Shown here piece after piece: positions 25,254 to 33,285 of a stretch of 64,000 nt of DNA. The translations under genes and the position numbers were made by a program. The notes under the pieces are model-generated. The model did no database searches, was not told the origin of the DNA, and saw only the letters and a program-made list of their open reading frames with translations. Source of the DNA: Halobacillus sp. Nhm2S1 (GTDB lineage: Bacteria; Bacillota; Bacilli; Bacillales; Halobacillaceae). The stretch spans positions 37,730-101,729 of the forward strand of contig NZ_JAIEZV010000006.1 in assembly GCF_019599545.1 (NCBI RefSeq), in the 5' to 3' direction. Positions within the stretch are counted from its first letter, which is position 1; every line of letters begins with the position of its first letter.

Positions 25254-26745
25254 ATTGAGCGACCGATGGAAAAAAGCTCTCTATAATTTTTTCATCCGAA
25301 TGAGGAATCTCTTCTCCTTTGACGATTTGCGAATTGTTGATGCAGCCACTCGTCAAAAGAATAATATCTCCTTCTTCTCCCAACTGCATGGCTTTACGAA
25401 CGCCTTCTTCCCTGGTCAATGTTGGGTGAATATTTGAAGCGCTTGGATCACTAAACCCAGTCAACACCTGATCAACCACGGCTTGAGGATCATGATAACC
25501 CGGGTGATCCACCGTGACAATCACTTCATCCGCTTTTCCTTCAATCGCTTTCGCCATCTTCGGCATTTTATTGAAATCCCGAATGCCAATGCCTGCAATC
25601 ATAACGATTAAACGTCTATAATCAAGCTTCTTAACCTCCTCCAGCAGCCTGTTCAAGGCTACGGGAGTATGCGCGTAATCTAAAATTACTTTTTGGTTCA
25701 GAGGCGTTTCGATGACCTGAAATCTTCCTTCAGGCCCTTCCAAGTTTGGAAGCACATCCAATACTTCTTTCCAAGAGTAATTCAGATGGAAGGCCGTAGC
25801 GATTGCAGCCAGTACGTTCGCAACATTGTAGGTTCCATAGACGGGAACGTAGACTTTTTTCGTATCACCCTCATAGGTAAGATCGAACAAAGATCCCTTT
25901 TCCATCACTTCAATGTTGGCTGCTGACAAATCAGCCTGCGGATGACCTTCAATACTATATGTGAGAAGACCCTCATTCCCCATCGCTAACAGCTCAGGAG
26001 CCATGCCTTCATCATCAATATTCACAACACGGTGATCCGCCTGGTTGAACAAACGCATTTTACATTCCCTGTAGTGATCGATCGTCCGGTGGTATTCCAA
26101 GTGCTCTTCAGAAAAATTCGTATGAACAGCTACATCATATTGAATGCCCTCCACTCTGCATTGATCGAGAGCAATGGAAGAAACCTCCATGACTGCGGCG
26201 TGATCATCCAAATTTCTTAAGTCACGAAAAATCCTGTGCAGATCCATAGACTCAGGCGTTGTCGGCGTACTCTTCTTATATTCCAACTTCCTTTTTGAAG
26301 ACCATATCCCTGTCGTTCCGATCGAACCTGTAGGAAGACCGAGCAAAGTCAACAAAGATCGTACATAAGCCGTAACAGTCGTCTTGCCGTTCGTTCCGGT
26401 GACCCCGATGGTTTTGAGTTCTTCATCTGCAAAGCCGAAGAAATCCTTCGAAAAAACAGACATGACGGAACGAACATTGTCTACAAGTAAGAAAGTAGTA
26501 CGGTCATAGATCTTTGAAAGCTCGTCCAGCACCTTTTCATCACTGCCGATAATTGTGGCAGCTCCCAGTCCAATGGCTTCTTCGATATATTCATGCCCAT
26601 CAAAGTTATCCCCTTTCAAACAAAAAAAAGCGGCTTCTGGTTCGACTCTTTTGGAATGAAAAGCAAGAGTTCTGACCTCTTGTTGAAGGGGGCCGTAAAT
26701 ATGTTTGATATGAAGTTTTTTTATATGTTCGAATTGTATCTTCAT
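25252..26745 (-). CDS. MurE-like UDP-MurNAc-tripeptide ligase with non-DAP motif
   Basis: A 497-residue Mur ligase with the MurE order: N-terminal UDP-binding domain ('CLKGDNFDGHEYIEEAIGLGA'), ATP loop 'GVTGTNGKTT' (about 113-120), 'STPTTPES', 'MEVSSIALDQ', and a C-terminal domain beginning 'EGRFQVI'. It adds the third residue of the peptidoglycan stem. Two specificity sites differ from DAP enzymes: DNPR is replaced by DHPG (about 413-416), and the GKGHE loop by 'SGCINNSQIV'. The end 'QIVKGEEIPHSDEKII' resembles lysine-type MurE of staphylococci. The substrate may be L-Lys, L-Orn or another amino acid. Start is ATG 26745, nine bases behind GTGAGG; other ATGs are close. Confidence 0.85.
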   Translation of the reverse strand: MKIQFEHIKKLHIKHIYGPLQQEVRTLAFHSKRVEPEAAFFCLKGDNFDGHEYIEEAIGLGAATIIGSDEKVLDELSKIYDRTTFLLVDNVRSVMSVFSKDFFGFADEELKTIGVTGTNGKTTVTAYVRSLLTLLGLPTGSIGTTGIWSSKRKLEYKKSTPTTPESMDLHRIFRDLRNLDDHAAVMEVSSIALDQCRVEGIQYDVAVHTNFSEEHLEYHRTIDHYRECKMRLFNQADHRVVNIDDEGMAPELLAMGNEGLLTYSIEGHPQADLSAANIEVMEKGSLFDLTYEGDTKKVYVPVYGTYNVANVLAAIATAFHLNYSWKEVLDVLPNLEGPEGRFQVIETPLNQKVILDYAHTPVALNRLLEEVKKLDYRRLIVMIAGIGIRDFNKMPKMAKAIEGKADEVIVTVDHPGYHDPQAVVDQVLTGFSDPSASNIHPTLTREEGVRKAMQLGEEGDIILLTSGCINNSQIVKGEEIPHSDEKIIESFFPSVAQ

Positions 26746-26953
26746 AGCCATTATCCTCACTCTTTATATATGGTTTATCGTCGTCTTTTCTTAGCAAAAG
26801 TATGTATTACAGACAGGTGGTTTTGACGGAAACAAAGCCACTATTTACCGTACGACCATGAGGTACGTTTCCCTTAATCTACCTCTTCGCAAACGCAAAA
26901 GACACCCTTAAAACAAAAAGGGTCCACTAAGCCTAGATTTCTTCCAAATAAAA

Positions 26954-26992
26954 CCACACCAGGTTACCCATTATTTGGATGACCTGGTGTGG
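26954..26992. repeat. Dispersed palindromic repeat, copy B (39 bp)
   Basis: Arms CCACACCAGGT and ACCTGGTGTGG are perfect 11-bp inverted repeats around CATTATTTGGATG-type centre. On the minus strand it lies just after the metal ATPase gene and is followed by TTTTATTT, so it can act as the terminator. Confidence 0.85.
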
Positions 26993-27010
26993 AAAAATAT
27001 CAATATCCAA

Positions 27011-29077
27011 TCATTTATCTTTCATGAGGAGGATGGTCAGGCTGATGAGTGTGACGAGAATCGTTGCCCCCATGTCAGCCAATATGGCGAACCATAAGGT
27101 AAGCCATCCTGGAATCGTGAGAAGAAGAGCGATCACCTTCAACCCAAGGGCAATTCCAATGTTCCATTTCACGACAGCATTCACACGTTTTGCGACCCTG
27201 AAAGCATTCGGCAACTTACCGAGGTGGTCCTGCATAAGAACAATATCGGCGGTTTCAATTGCACTGTCCGTACCTTTCCCCATCGCAATTCCTAAATCAG
27301 CCATCGCAAGAGCAGGCGCATCATTAATCCCGTCTCCAATCATGGCGAGTTTGGAATGTCTTTTTAATTCCTCGACTTTTTCTACTTTCTGATCCGGCAA
27401 AAGCTGCGCATGGACATCAGTGACACCAATCTCTGCAGCCACCTTTCCAGCCGTTTTTTCATGGTCACCGGTCAACATGATGGTGTGCTTGACTCCTAAG
27501 GAATGAAGACGTTTCATTAGTGTCCGACTTTCTTCACGTACTTCATCCGCTACTCCGAACATCCCAAGCACTTCTTTTTCATCAGAAACAATCACAAGGG
27601 TGAACCCATCTTCCTTGAGCTTGTTAATGTCTGCTTTCACCTTTTCTGAGACCGTTAAATGCGTCAGCGTCTGTTCGCTTCCCACATAGTACGTCTTTTC
27701 ATCAATGACCGCTCTAACGCCTTTCCCGGGAATCGTATCCACAGAAGAAGGCTCCACTGAAGCTGCTTTTTGAACGCGCTTCTCCTCAAGAATTGCCTTC
27801 GCAATCGGGTGAGAGGAATTTCTTTCAACGGCATAAGCCACAGAGAAGAATCTCTCTTCCTCATAAGCATTCACTTCGTGGACCTTTGGCTCTCCTTTTG
27901 TAAGTGTACCTGTCTTATCAAAAGCAATGCTTTCGATTTTGCCAAGCTGTTCAAGAAAAGCACCGCCTTTAACAAGAATGCCGTTCCTGGCATTTTTGGT
28001 GATTCCTGATAAAATTGCAATCGGCGAAGACAAGATCAGGGCACAAGGACAACCGACTATAAGGACCGCCAGTCCTTGATAAAATGACTCTCCCCAAGAA
28101 GCAGAGAGAAGTAAAGGTGGAATGACCATCACAAAGCCGGAAATGACCATAATCAGCGGCGTGTAATATTTAGCAAATCGGTTGATGAAAAGCTCTGTTG
28201 GTGTTTTTCTCTCCTGCGCTTCTTCCACCAATTGAAGAATTTTAGCGAGGGATGAGTCGTTGTAGGCTTTCGCGATTTCTATTTTTAACAATCCTTCATT
28301 ATTGATACTTCCACCAAACAGCTTTTCACCAGGCTTTTTGTCTACGGGCAGTGATTCTCCTGTGATGGCTGATTCATTGACAGAGCTGTAACCAGCCACA
28401 ACCACACCGTCTGATGGTATTTTCTCACCTGCCTTGACGAGGACAAGGTCTCCCTCTTGTAAGTCTTCAATTCCTACAACTTCTTCCCTACCATCAGAGA
28501 GAAGTCTTGTCGCCTGTTTAGGTGCGACCTTCAACAATTGCTCCATTGAACTCCGTGCCTTTTCCATTCCGAGACCTTCCAAATATTCGTTCAAACCAAA
28601 CAGTATGGCGACAAGGGTGGCTTCTTTCCACTCTCCGATGGCCACAGCCCCGACAAGAGCAATCGTCATCAGCGTATCGATATTAAACTTCAATCGGAAT
28701 AAATTTTTCAAGCCTTTCCAGAACGTCTGATAACCACTGATCGCAATCGCAGCCAAATACATGCCGATCATGACGAATGGGCCGACCACCCCTTCTAATA
28801 AAAAGGTCGCACCGAAGATGAGCGAGGAAATAATGACGAGCTGCTTCATGTTCGGACCATGGCTGTGATCGTGGGCTCCTTCATCATCGACGAGAGAAGC
28901 GCCGTCAGATTTCAGTATCCGGCGTACTTTCTCCATATCGACTCCATCTTGAACTTTTAACTTGCTGGATGAGAATTGAAGCTCAGACTTTTCCCCATGA
29001 TCGAGCTTTCTAATCTCCTCTTCCATCTCTGCTGCGCAATTTGCACAGGATAATCCTTGCAGTTTGTATTCCTTCAT
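27011..29077 (-). CDS. cadA: Cd2+/Zn2+/Pb2+-exporting P1B-type ATPase (CadA-like)
   Basis: A 688-residue pump. N-terminal metal domain with GLSCANCA (about 8-15) and a His-rich tail (HDHSHG, about 70); eight helices; actuator TGES; CPC in 'VGCPCALILSSP'; phosphorylation site DKTGTLT; 'GDGINDAPAL'; and the C-terminal 'DMGATILV' typical of the Zn/Cd (P1B-2) class. It exports divalent soft metals from the cytoplasm. It follows its ArsR/CzrA-type sensor with 14 bases between the genes, so the operon is metal-induced. Start ATG is behind GGGGAGAAAG. Confidence 0.93.
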   Translation of the reverse strand: MKEYKLQGLSCANCAAEMEEEIRKLDHGEKSELQFSSSKLKVQDGVDMEKVRRILKSDGASLVDDEGAHDHSHGPNMKQLVIISSLIFGATFLLEGVVGPFVMIGMYLAAIAISGYQTFWKGLKNLFRLKFNIDTLMTIALVGAVAIGEWKEATLVAILFGLNEYLEGLGMEKARSSMEQLLKVAPKQATRLLSDGREEVVGIEDLQEGDLVLVKAGEKIPSDGVVVAGYSSVNESAITGESLPVDKKPGEKLFGGSINNEGLLKIEIAKAYNDSSLAKILQLVEEAQERKTPTELFINRFAKYYTPLIMVISGFVMVIPPLLLSASWGESFYQGLAVLIVGCPCALILSSPIAILSGITKNARNGILVKGGAFLEQLGKIESIAFDKTGTLTKGEPKVHEVNAYEEERFFSVAYAVERNSSHPIAKAILEEKRVQKAASVEPSSVDTIPGKGVRAVIDEKTYYVGSEQTLTHLTVSEKVKADINKLKEDGFTLVIVSDEKEVLGMFGVADEVREESRTLMKRLHSLGVKHTIMLTGDHEKTAGKVAAEIGVTDVHAQLLPDQKVEKVEELKRHSKLAMIGDGINDAPALAMADLGIAMGKGTDSAIETADIVLMQDHLGKLPNAFRVAKRVNAVVKWNIGIALGLKVIALLLTIPGWLTLWFAILADMGATILVTLISLTILLMKDK

Positions 29078-29091
29078 TCTCTTTCTCCCCT

Positions 29092-29430
29092 TTAATGGTG
29101 AAGAGCGTGATTGATGGTTTGTTGCAAAAGATCGATGACGTGTTCATCATCGTGGGAATAAAATAATGTCGTACCCGCTCTTCGATACTTCACCAAGCGT
29201 AAATTCTTCAGAAACCGCAGCTGGTGGGAAACGGTCGATTGGCGAAGTTCTAATGTATCAGCGATTTGATTGACAGACATTTCTTGTTCACATAGTAAAT
29301 GTAGAATCCTAATTCTTGTCGGATCGGATAACGCCTTGAATGTTTGAGAAACGACAAACAATGTCTCTTCATCCAATTCATTGACGTGCTTTTTCTCCTG
29401 ATCCTCTGGTTTATTTTTATCATCACTCAT
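29092..29430 (-). CDS. ArsR/SmtB-family metal sensor (CzrA-like)
   Basis: A 112-residue winged-helix repressor. Recognition helix: '[21 protein letters not shown]'. The alpha-5 metal site of CzrA/SmtB sensors is complete: Asp-x-His in 'DDEHVIDLL' and two His in 'INHALH'. The alpha-3 cysteine pair of CadC/ArsR is not: 'LCEQEM' has a single Cys. So Zn2+ or Co2+ sensing through alpha-5 is expected, though the pump may also export Cd2+. Start ATG 29430 is behind AAGGAGGGTG; the longer frame covers the promoter and is excluded. Confidence 0.9.
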   Translation of the reverse strand: MSDDKNKPEDQEKKHVNELDEETLFVVSQTFKALSDPTRIRILHLLCEQEMSVNQIADTLELRQSTVSHQLRFLKNLRLVKYRRAGTTLFYSHDDEHVIDLLQQTINHALHH

Positions 29431-29449
29431 GAAATCGACACCCTCCTTA

Positions 29450-29505
29450 TATGCACATATATTCATATATACAGTTATGGTATGCGCAGCATTCCATTTT
29501 GTCAA
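29450..29505 (-). promoter_or_regulatory. Promoter and operator of the metal-resistance operon
   Basis: Minus strand TTGACA (29500-29505) and TACCAT (29477-29482) are exactly 17 bases apart. Just downstream lies ATATATGAATATAT with its flanks, an AT-rich inverted repeat in the style of SmtB/CzrA operators, between the -10 and the ribosome site. Confidence 0.8.
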
Positions 29506-29574
29506 TGTGTGCTCGCCCATGTTTTATCTATTTAGAAACGGGAAAATTAATCTATGTGCGACAAAGCAGAATGT

Positions 29575-29604
29575 TTGGCACTCTCAATTTTTAAATACTA
29601 CAAT
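29575..29604 (+). promoter_or_regulatory. Sigma-A promoter of the DJ-1/PfpI gene
   Basis: TTGGCA (29575-29580) and TACAAT (29599-29604) with 18 bases between them, 30 bases before the start codon. Confidence 0.65.
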
Positions 29605-29633
29605 GATACCCACTACCAAAAAGGAGGACAATC

Positions 29634-30293
29634 ATGTCTAAAAAAGTATTAATGGTCGTTACGAACCACGAAAAAATCACGGATGAGCAACCGACAGGAA
29701 TTTGGTTATCCGAATTTGGCGAAGCCTATAACGAGTTCCAAAAACACGGCTATGAAGTGACAGTAGCAAGCCCGGAAGGCGGCCGCTCACCTGTCGATCC
29801 AGGTAGTGTCAGTGAGGATGAACCACAAGAGATTTTAGATACAAAACCACATTTAGAAAATACAACACCGCTAGCCGATGTAGAAGCGGAAGACTATGAT
29901 GCCATCTTCTTACCAGGCGGTCACGGAACGATGTTTGACTTTCCAGATAATGAAAAACTTCAAAAACTGCTTCGTAACTTTTATGAAGCGGATAAAATCG
30001 TGGCAGCCGTCTGCCACGGTCCCGCAGGGCTTGTAGGAGCTACATTATCTAACGGTGAACCGCTAGTTAAAGGAAAACGCGTCAATGCATTCACTGACGC
30101 TGAAGAAGTGGAAACAACACTAGATCAACACATGCCATTCCTACTTGAGAGCAAGCTGAATGAGCTGGGAGCAACATTCATGAGCGGTCCAAACTGGTCA
30201 GAGCATTATGAAGTGGATGGGAACCTGATTACCGGTCAGAACCCTCAATCCACTGAAGTCGTTGCTAAAGAAGTCGTTAAACAGCTCAATTAA
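29634..30293 (+). CDS. DJ-1/PfpI superfamily protein (Hsp31-like)
   Basis: A 219-residue class I glutamine-amidotransferase-fold protein. The nucleophile elbow 'AAVCHGPAGL' gives the Cys-His pair, and 'IFLPGGHGTMFDF' the upstream loop; 'TGIWLSEFGEAYNEF' and 'SGPNWSEH' match the Hsp31/YDR533-type branch, whose members act as glyoxalase III or protein-repair chaperones. Start ATG follows AAAGGAGGACA. Single gene with its own promoter and terminator. Confidence 0.9.
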   Translation: MSKKVLMVVTNHEKITDEQPTGIWLSEFGEAYNEFQKHGYEVTVASPEGGRSPVDPGSVSEDEPQEILDTKPHLENTTPLADVEAEDYDAIFLPGGHGTMFDFPDNEKLQKLLRNFYEADKIVAAVCHGPAGLVGATLSNGEPLVKGKRVNAFTDAEEVETTLDQHMPFLLESKLNELGATFMSGPNWSEHYEVDGNLITGQNPQSTEVVAKEVVKQLN

Positions 30294-30298
30294 TATGT

Positions 30299-30329
30299 AA
30301 AGGGGTCCTGTGCCACAGGGCCCCTTTTT
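30299..30329. terminator. Bidirectional terminator
   Basis: AGGGG-CCTGTG and CACAGG-CCCCT pair around a 2-base loop (one mismatch), followed by TTTTT, between convergent genes. Confidence 0.85.
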
Positions 30330-30331
30330 CA

Positions 30332-30562
30332 TTATTCATCGTCGTCTTTCCAACGGCCGAACAAATACGCGTACAGCTTTTGGGCTACACACACAAATGA
30401 AGCAAGCCAGAAAATCAACAACCCGATGACGATCAACCCTTTAATCCACGTCAATCCCGTAACAATGGTAAAGATGGATGTTCCGAATAAAAGGAGAGTT
30501 ACAACCACATGCATTACAGCAGATGACAGGATTTTGAAACTATTGCTGATCCAGGCAGGCAT
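30332..30562 (-). CDS. Small two-helix membrane protein
   Basis: A 76-residue protein with two hydrophobic helices (about 13-33 and 40-60) and a charged C-terminal end KDDDE. Start ATG is behind CAGGAGGTGATT. No family recognised; the strong ribosome site and clean membrane profile support a real gene. Single unit between terminator and the divergent epimerase-like gene. Confidence 0.7.
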   Translation of the reverse strand: MPAWISNSFKILSSAVMHVVVTLLLFGTSIFTIVTGLTWIKGLIVIGLLIFWLASFVCVAQKLYAYLFGRWKDDDE

Positions 30563-30721
30563 AGAAAATCACCTCCTGCTCTACTTTATGTGATAGAGAA
30601 AAATCAGCTTGTACGTTTGATAGATTCTGTAAAAAAGGGCTATTATTGAGGGGCGTCTGACAGATGCTTAGGCGTTCATATGTTAAAATGGTTCTCACAC
30701 TGGCAGCAGAGGAGAATGAAC

Positions 30722-31141
30722 GTGGAAAAAAGACTGGATCATATTGGAGTCGCTGTCCGCAACATTGAAGACAGCATCACATTTTATACGAACGTCCTCG
30801 GGGGCACTTTGATCGACCGTTACCGCAGTGAAGCGAAAGGCGTAGAGAGTGAAATTGCAATTATTGATATTAAAGGAGACCGTACAGAATTATTGATGCC
30901 GACGAATAATACGACTTCCCCCATCGCTCGCTTCATTAAGCAAAAAGGGAAAGGGGTCCACCACATCGCCTATGATGTCGGCAATTTGGATCAGGCGCTG
31001 AAAGAATTAGAAGGAGAAGGGATCCGCACTTTGGAATGGTCTTTACGTACCAACAAACACGGACGCCGCCTTATCTATTTAAATCCAGCCGATACAGAAG
31101 GAACGATCATAGAGTACTGTGACTATCCCGACAAACCATAA
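30722..31141 (+). CDS. VOC-family protein, methylmalonyl-CoA epimerase-like
   Basis: A 139-residue protein. 'RLDHIGVAVRNIEDSITFYTNVLGG' opens it, with His in 'DHIG' as first metal ligand; 'GKGVHHIAYDVGNLDQAL' supplies the second His; and 'GTIIEYCDY' the final Glu. These match methylmalonyl-CoA epimerases. No mutase or propionyl-CoA genes are nearby, so a related role is possible. GTG 30722 is preferred (seven bases behind GAGGAG); ATG 30716 is only three bases behind it. Confidence 0.83.
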   Translation: MEKRLDHIGVAVRNIEDSITFYTNVLGGTLIDRYRSEAKGVESEIAIIDIKGDRTELLMPTNNTTSPIARFIKQKGKGVHHIAYDVGNLDQALKELEGEGIRTLEWSLRTNKHGRRLIYLNPADTEGTIIEYCDYPDKP

Positions 31142-31178
31142 AAAATCCTTGCAGCTTTATTGGCTGCAAGGATTTTTT
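31141..31178. terminator. Bidirectional terminator
   Basis: AAAATCCTTGCAGC/GCTGCAAGGATTTT perfect stem with a 7-base loop and T run, between convergent genes. Confidence 0.92.
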
Positions 31179-31187
31179 GTTGGGAGA

Positions 31188-32315
31188 TTATTTATTAGAT
31201 CCAAGCGCTTCCGACACGTCATAATCCGCCGGATCCAGTTCGGTTTCTTTTCCAAGTACCAACCGCGCAAGTTCTGCACCAACATAGGGGCCGGAGGTAA
31301 GACCGGAAGCCCCCAGGCCATTGGCGACATATAAGTTTGACCATTCAGGGATGCCACCGAAAACAGGTAGAGACCCAGGTGTAAACGGACGGAAGCCGAC
31401 ACGCGTCTCAGCAAAGGTACTGTCGTAAAGTCCTGGAGCGACTTCCAAGGCCTTATCAAACACATAATGAAGACCACCTACGGTCGAGCGTCCATCGAAA
31501 CCTGCATCGGTTTCATGAGTGGCACCAATAACAACACGACCGCCCCCGAAGGAAAGCATGTACTGATTGTTCGGTGGCATAATGACAGGCCAATTTTCCG
31601 TTTCCGTATTTGGTAGATCCAGATGAACGATTTGTGCTTTTTGTGGGTGGACGAGAAAATCAATCCCTAGTGGCTTAAGGATGGGTTTTGCCCACGAACC
31701 AGCTGTCACGATCACTTCATCCGCTTGATGACGTACGCCGTCCACTTCGACGGCGGTCACCTTCTGTCCTTGATGAATAAGGCTCGCATCTCCATGGATC
31801 CTTTCCACCCCATGTTTCTCAGCTACTCGAAGAAGGGCATCTCTCAACTCACGTCCATTGACGCGGGCCGCCCCACTGACATGGATCGCATCATAACCTT
31901 CCGCGAGCGGCGGAAACATTTTTCTCGCTTCTTCTGAAGAAATCCTAGTGATTTCCCCGATTTCAGGTGCGCCATCTTCTCTCCGCTTTAATGCACGTTC
32001 GATCGTTTTTTCTAATTTCGCTTCATCCCTTTGGAGACTAATTGCCCCCACGCGACGATATCCTGTATGTTTTTCTCCTTCCGCTTCAAGCTGGCGGATC
32101 AGTTCAGGATAATAACGAGCGCCGCCTTTGACGAGCCGGTACCAGCGCTTATTGCGGCGTTGAGCGAGCCACGGGCACACGATTCCAGCTGCCGCTTCAG
32201 TCGCCTGTCCTTCATCTTTGCGGTCAATGATTTTCACATCGACGCCTTCTTTTGCTAAGTGATAAGCCGTGGATGCGCCCAGCACGCCCCCGCCGACAAC
32301 GATATATTTCTTCAT
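31188..32315 (-). CDS. FAD-dependent oxidoreductase (DAO family)
   Basis: A 375-residue flavoenzyme. N-terminal dinucleotide site GGGVLGASTAYHLA (about 8-21), 'EAAAGIVCPWLAQRRNKRWY' after it, and C-terminal 'GFRPFTPGSLPVFGG' and 'ANGLGASGLTSGPYVGAELA' as in glycine/D-amino-acid oxidases. It would oxidise a D- or N-alkyl amino acid. Start is ATG 32315 behind AAAAGGTG; the long upstream frame runs into a repeat element and is not coding. Single gene. Confidence 0.88.
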   Translation of the reverse strand: MKKYIVVGGGVLGASTAYHLAKEGVDVKIIDRKDEGQATEAAAGIVCPWLAQRRNKRWYRLVKGGARYYPELIRQLEAEGEKHTGYRRVGAISLQRDEAKLEKTIERALKRREDGAPEIGEITRISSEEARKMFPPLAEGYDAIHVSGAARVNGRELRDALLRVAEKHGVERIHGDASLIHQGQKVTAVEVDGVRHQADEVIVTAGSWAKPILKPLGIDFLVHPQKAQIVHLDLPNTETENWPVIMPPNNQYMLSFGGGRVVIGATHETDAGFDGRSTVGGLHYVFDKALEVAPGLYDSTFAETRVGFRPFTPGSLPVFGGIPEWSNLYVANGLGASGLTSGPYVGAELARLVLGKETELDPADYDVSEALGSNK

Positions 32316-32422
32316 AGGTAAACACCTTTTCATTCGTATTTTCATTTCCATGACCATTGTATAAAAAAAGAAACCTCCACTCAAATCCCTATTCGATTTT
32401 ATGGAAGGATTATGGACGGCTC

Positions 32423-32590
32423 GGTTTCGAGACTTTTGTGGGAGTTTAGGGCTCCGGGAAAAGGTCCGCTTTCCGTGGGCGAGTGATGAGCCTCCTCGAG
32501 CTAACGCTCTGCCGGGTCTCATCTACTACGCACTTCCCACAGGAGTCTCACCGTTTCCCTCCGCCCCCTTGCCATATGAGTCTCGAAACC
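32423..32590. repeat. Intergenic repeat element with 11-bp terminal inverted repeats
   Basis: A 168-bp unit bounded by GGTTTCGAGAC (32423-32433) and GTCTCGAAACC (32580-32590). Inside are GCTTTCCGTGGGCGAGTGA and AGCCTCCTCGAGCTAACGC-type segments, which resemble the GC-rich intergenic repeats known in many Bacillus genomes. No coding capacity. Related fragments occur at 36632-36646 and 52540-52625. Confidence 0.8.
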
Positions 32591-32763
32591 ACATCTAGAA
32601 TATGAAGTCATTCAGCTTATTGAGTATAAGGTTAGAACTCTCTTGCCCAGGTAATTGAATCATGACAGTTTGATACAGAGCGCTTTATGCTTCTAAAAAT
32701 GGGATAGTGGAAGACAATCCAATTGGGTAAAGGGGTTCATTTTTCACATACATTGAATGGGGT

Positions 32764-32872
32764 GGTTGGGAAGCTCGCCACTCCGCAAAGGAATGTACTC
32801 TTTCATTCCTTTGCGGTTCTGCTTATGACGCGAGTGTCGGGGCGATGGAGCTAGACGAGTAGCTTCCCAACC
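32764..32872. repeat. Second inverted-repeat element
   Basis: GGTTGGGAAGCT (32764-32775) and AGCTTCCCAACC (32861-32872) are perfect 12-bp terminal inverted repeats. Between them a 13-bp perfect hairpin (CCGCAAAGGAATG, 32783-32795, with its complement at 32804-32816) has an 8-base loop. No coding frame. Size and layout suggest a small mobile or MITE-like element. Confidence 0.75.
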
Positions 32873-32960
32873 ATCCCTTACGCTCCACCTGGCAAACGAA
32901 TTCCGGTTATCTCGAAACTGAATCTTCAAGAAACAGAAGCTTTAGTGGAAAATAGGAGCC

Positions 32961-33000
32961 AAAGGAAAACCCCGAAGTGTGAACTTCGGGGTTTTCCTTT
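32961..33000 (-). terminator. Strong intrinsic terminator
   Basis: AAAGGAAAACCCCGAAGT pairs perfectly (18 bp) with ACTTCGGGGTTTTCCTTT around a 4-base loop. It serves the small gene ending at 33005. Confidence 0.92.
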
Positions 33001-33004
33001 GAAA

Positions 33005-33223
33005 TTACTTATTTAAATTACAAAGATAGGCGTAACAAGCTTCGATGTTGCTGACGCAATCATGAATGCCGTCACTTTCAATTTCAATAAGAGCAAAAGG
33101 ATTCAAGGTAATGGTATAGGAGGCAATGCTTATTTTCGGGTTCTCCTCCGTTAAAGTCTGCAGTTCTTCATAAACCGGATCCCGCTCTTTTTCAACGAAA
33201 TCAAACCAACTCGCTTGCTCCAT
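33005..33223 (-). CDS. Small hypothetical protein
   Basis: 72 residues from ATG 33223, which has AAGGAGTG seven bases before it; an ATG at 33268 would add 15 residues but lacks a good site. Sequence MEQASWFDFVEKERDPVYEE continues with 'ISIASYTITLNPFALIEIES' and ends 'CVSNIEACYAYLCNLNK' with three Cys. Not recognised. It follows the carbonic-anhydrase-like gene on the same strand and shares its transcript. Confidence 0.65.
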   Translation of the reverse strand: MEQASWFDFVEKERDPVYEELQTLTEENPKISIASYTITLNPFALIEIESDGIHDCVSNIEACYAYLCNLNK

Positions 33224-33285
33224 ACCGCCACTCCTTCGCGAATGTTCTACTAAAGAACTATTCGCCATAAGGAAGAAAAATCCTC

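Noticed and set aside
32316..32522. N-terminal extension of the FAD oxidase frame
   Set aside because: It runs through the repeat element at 32423 and lacks a ribosome site; the family start with GGGVLGAS follows ATG 32315.
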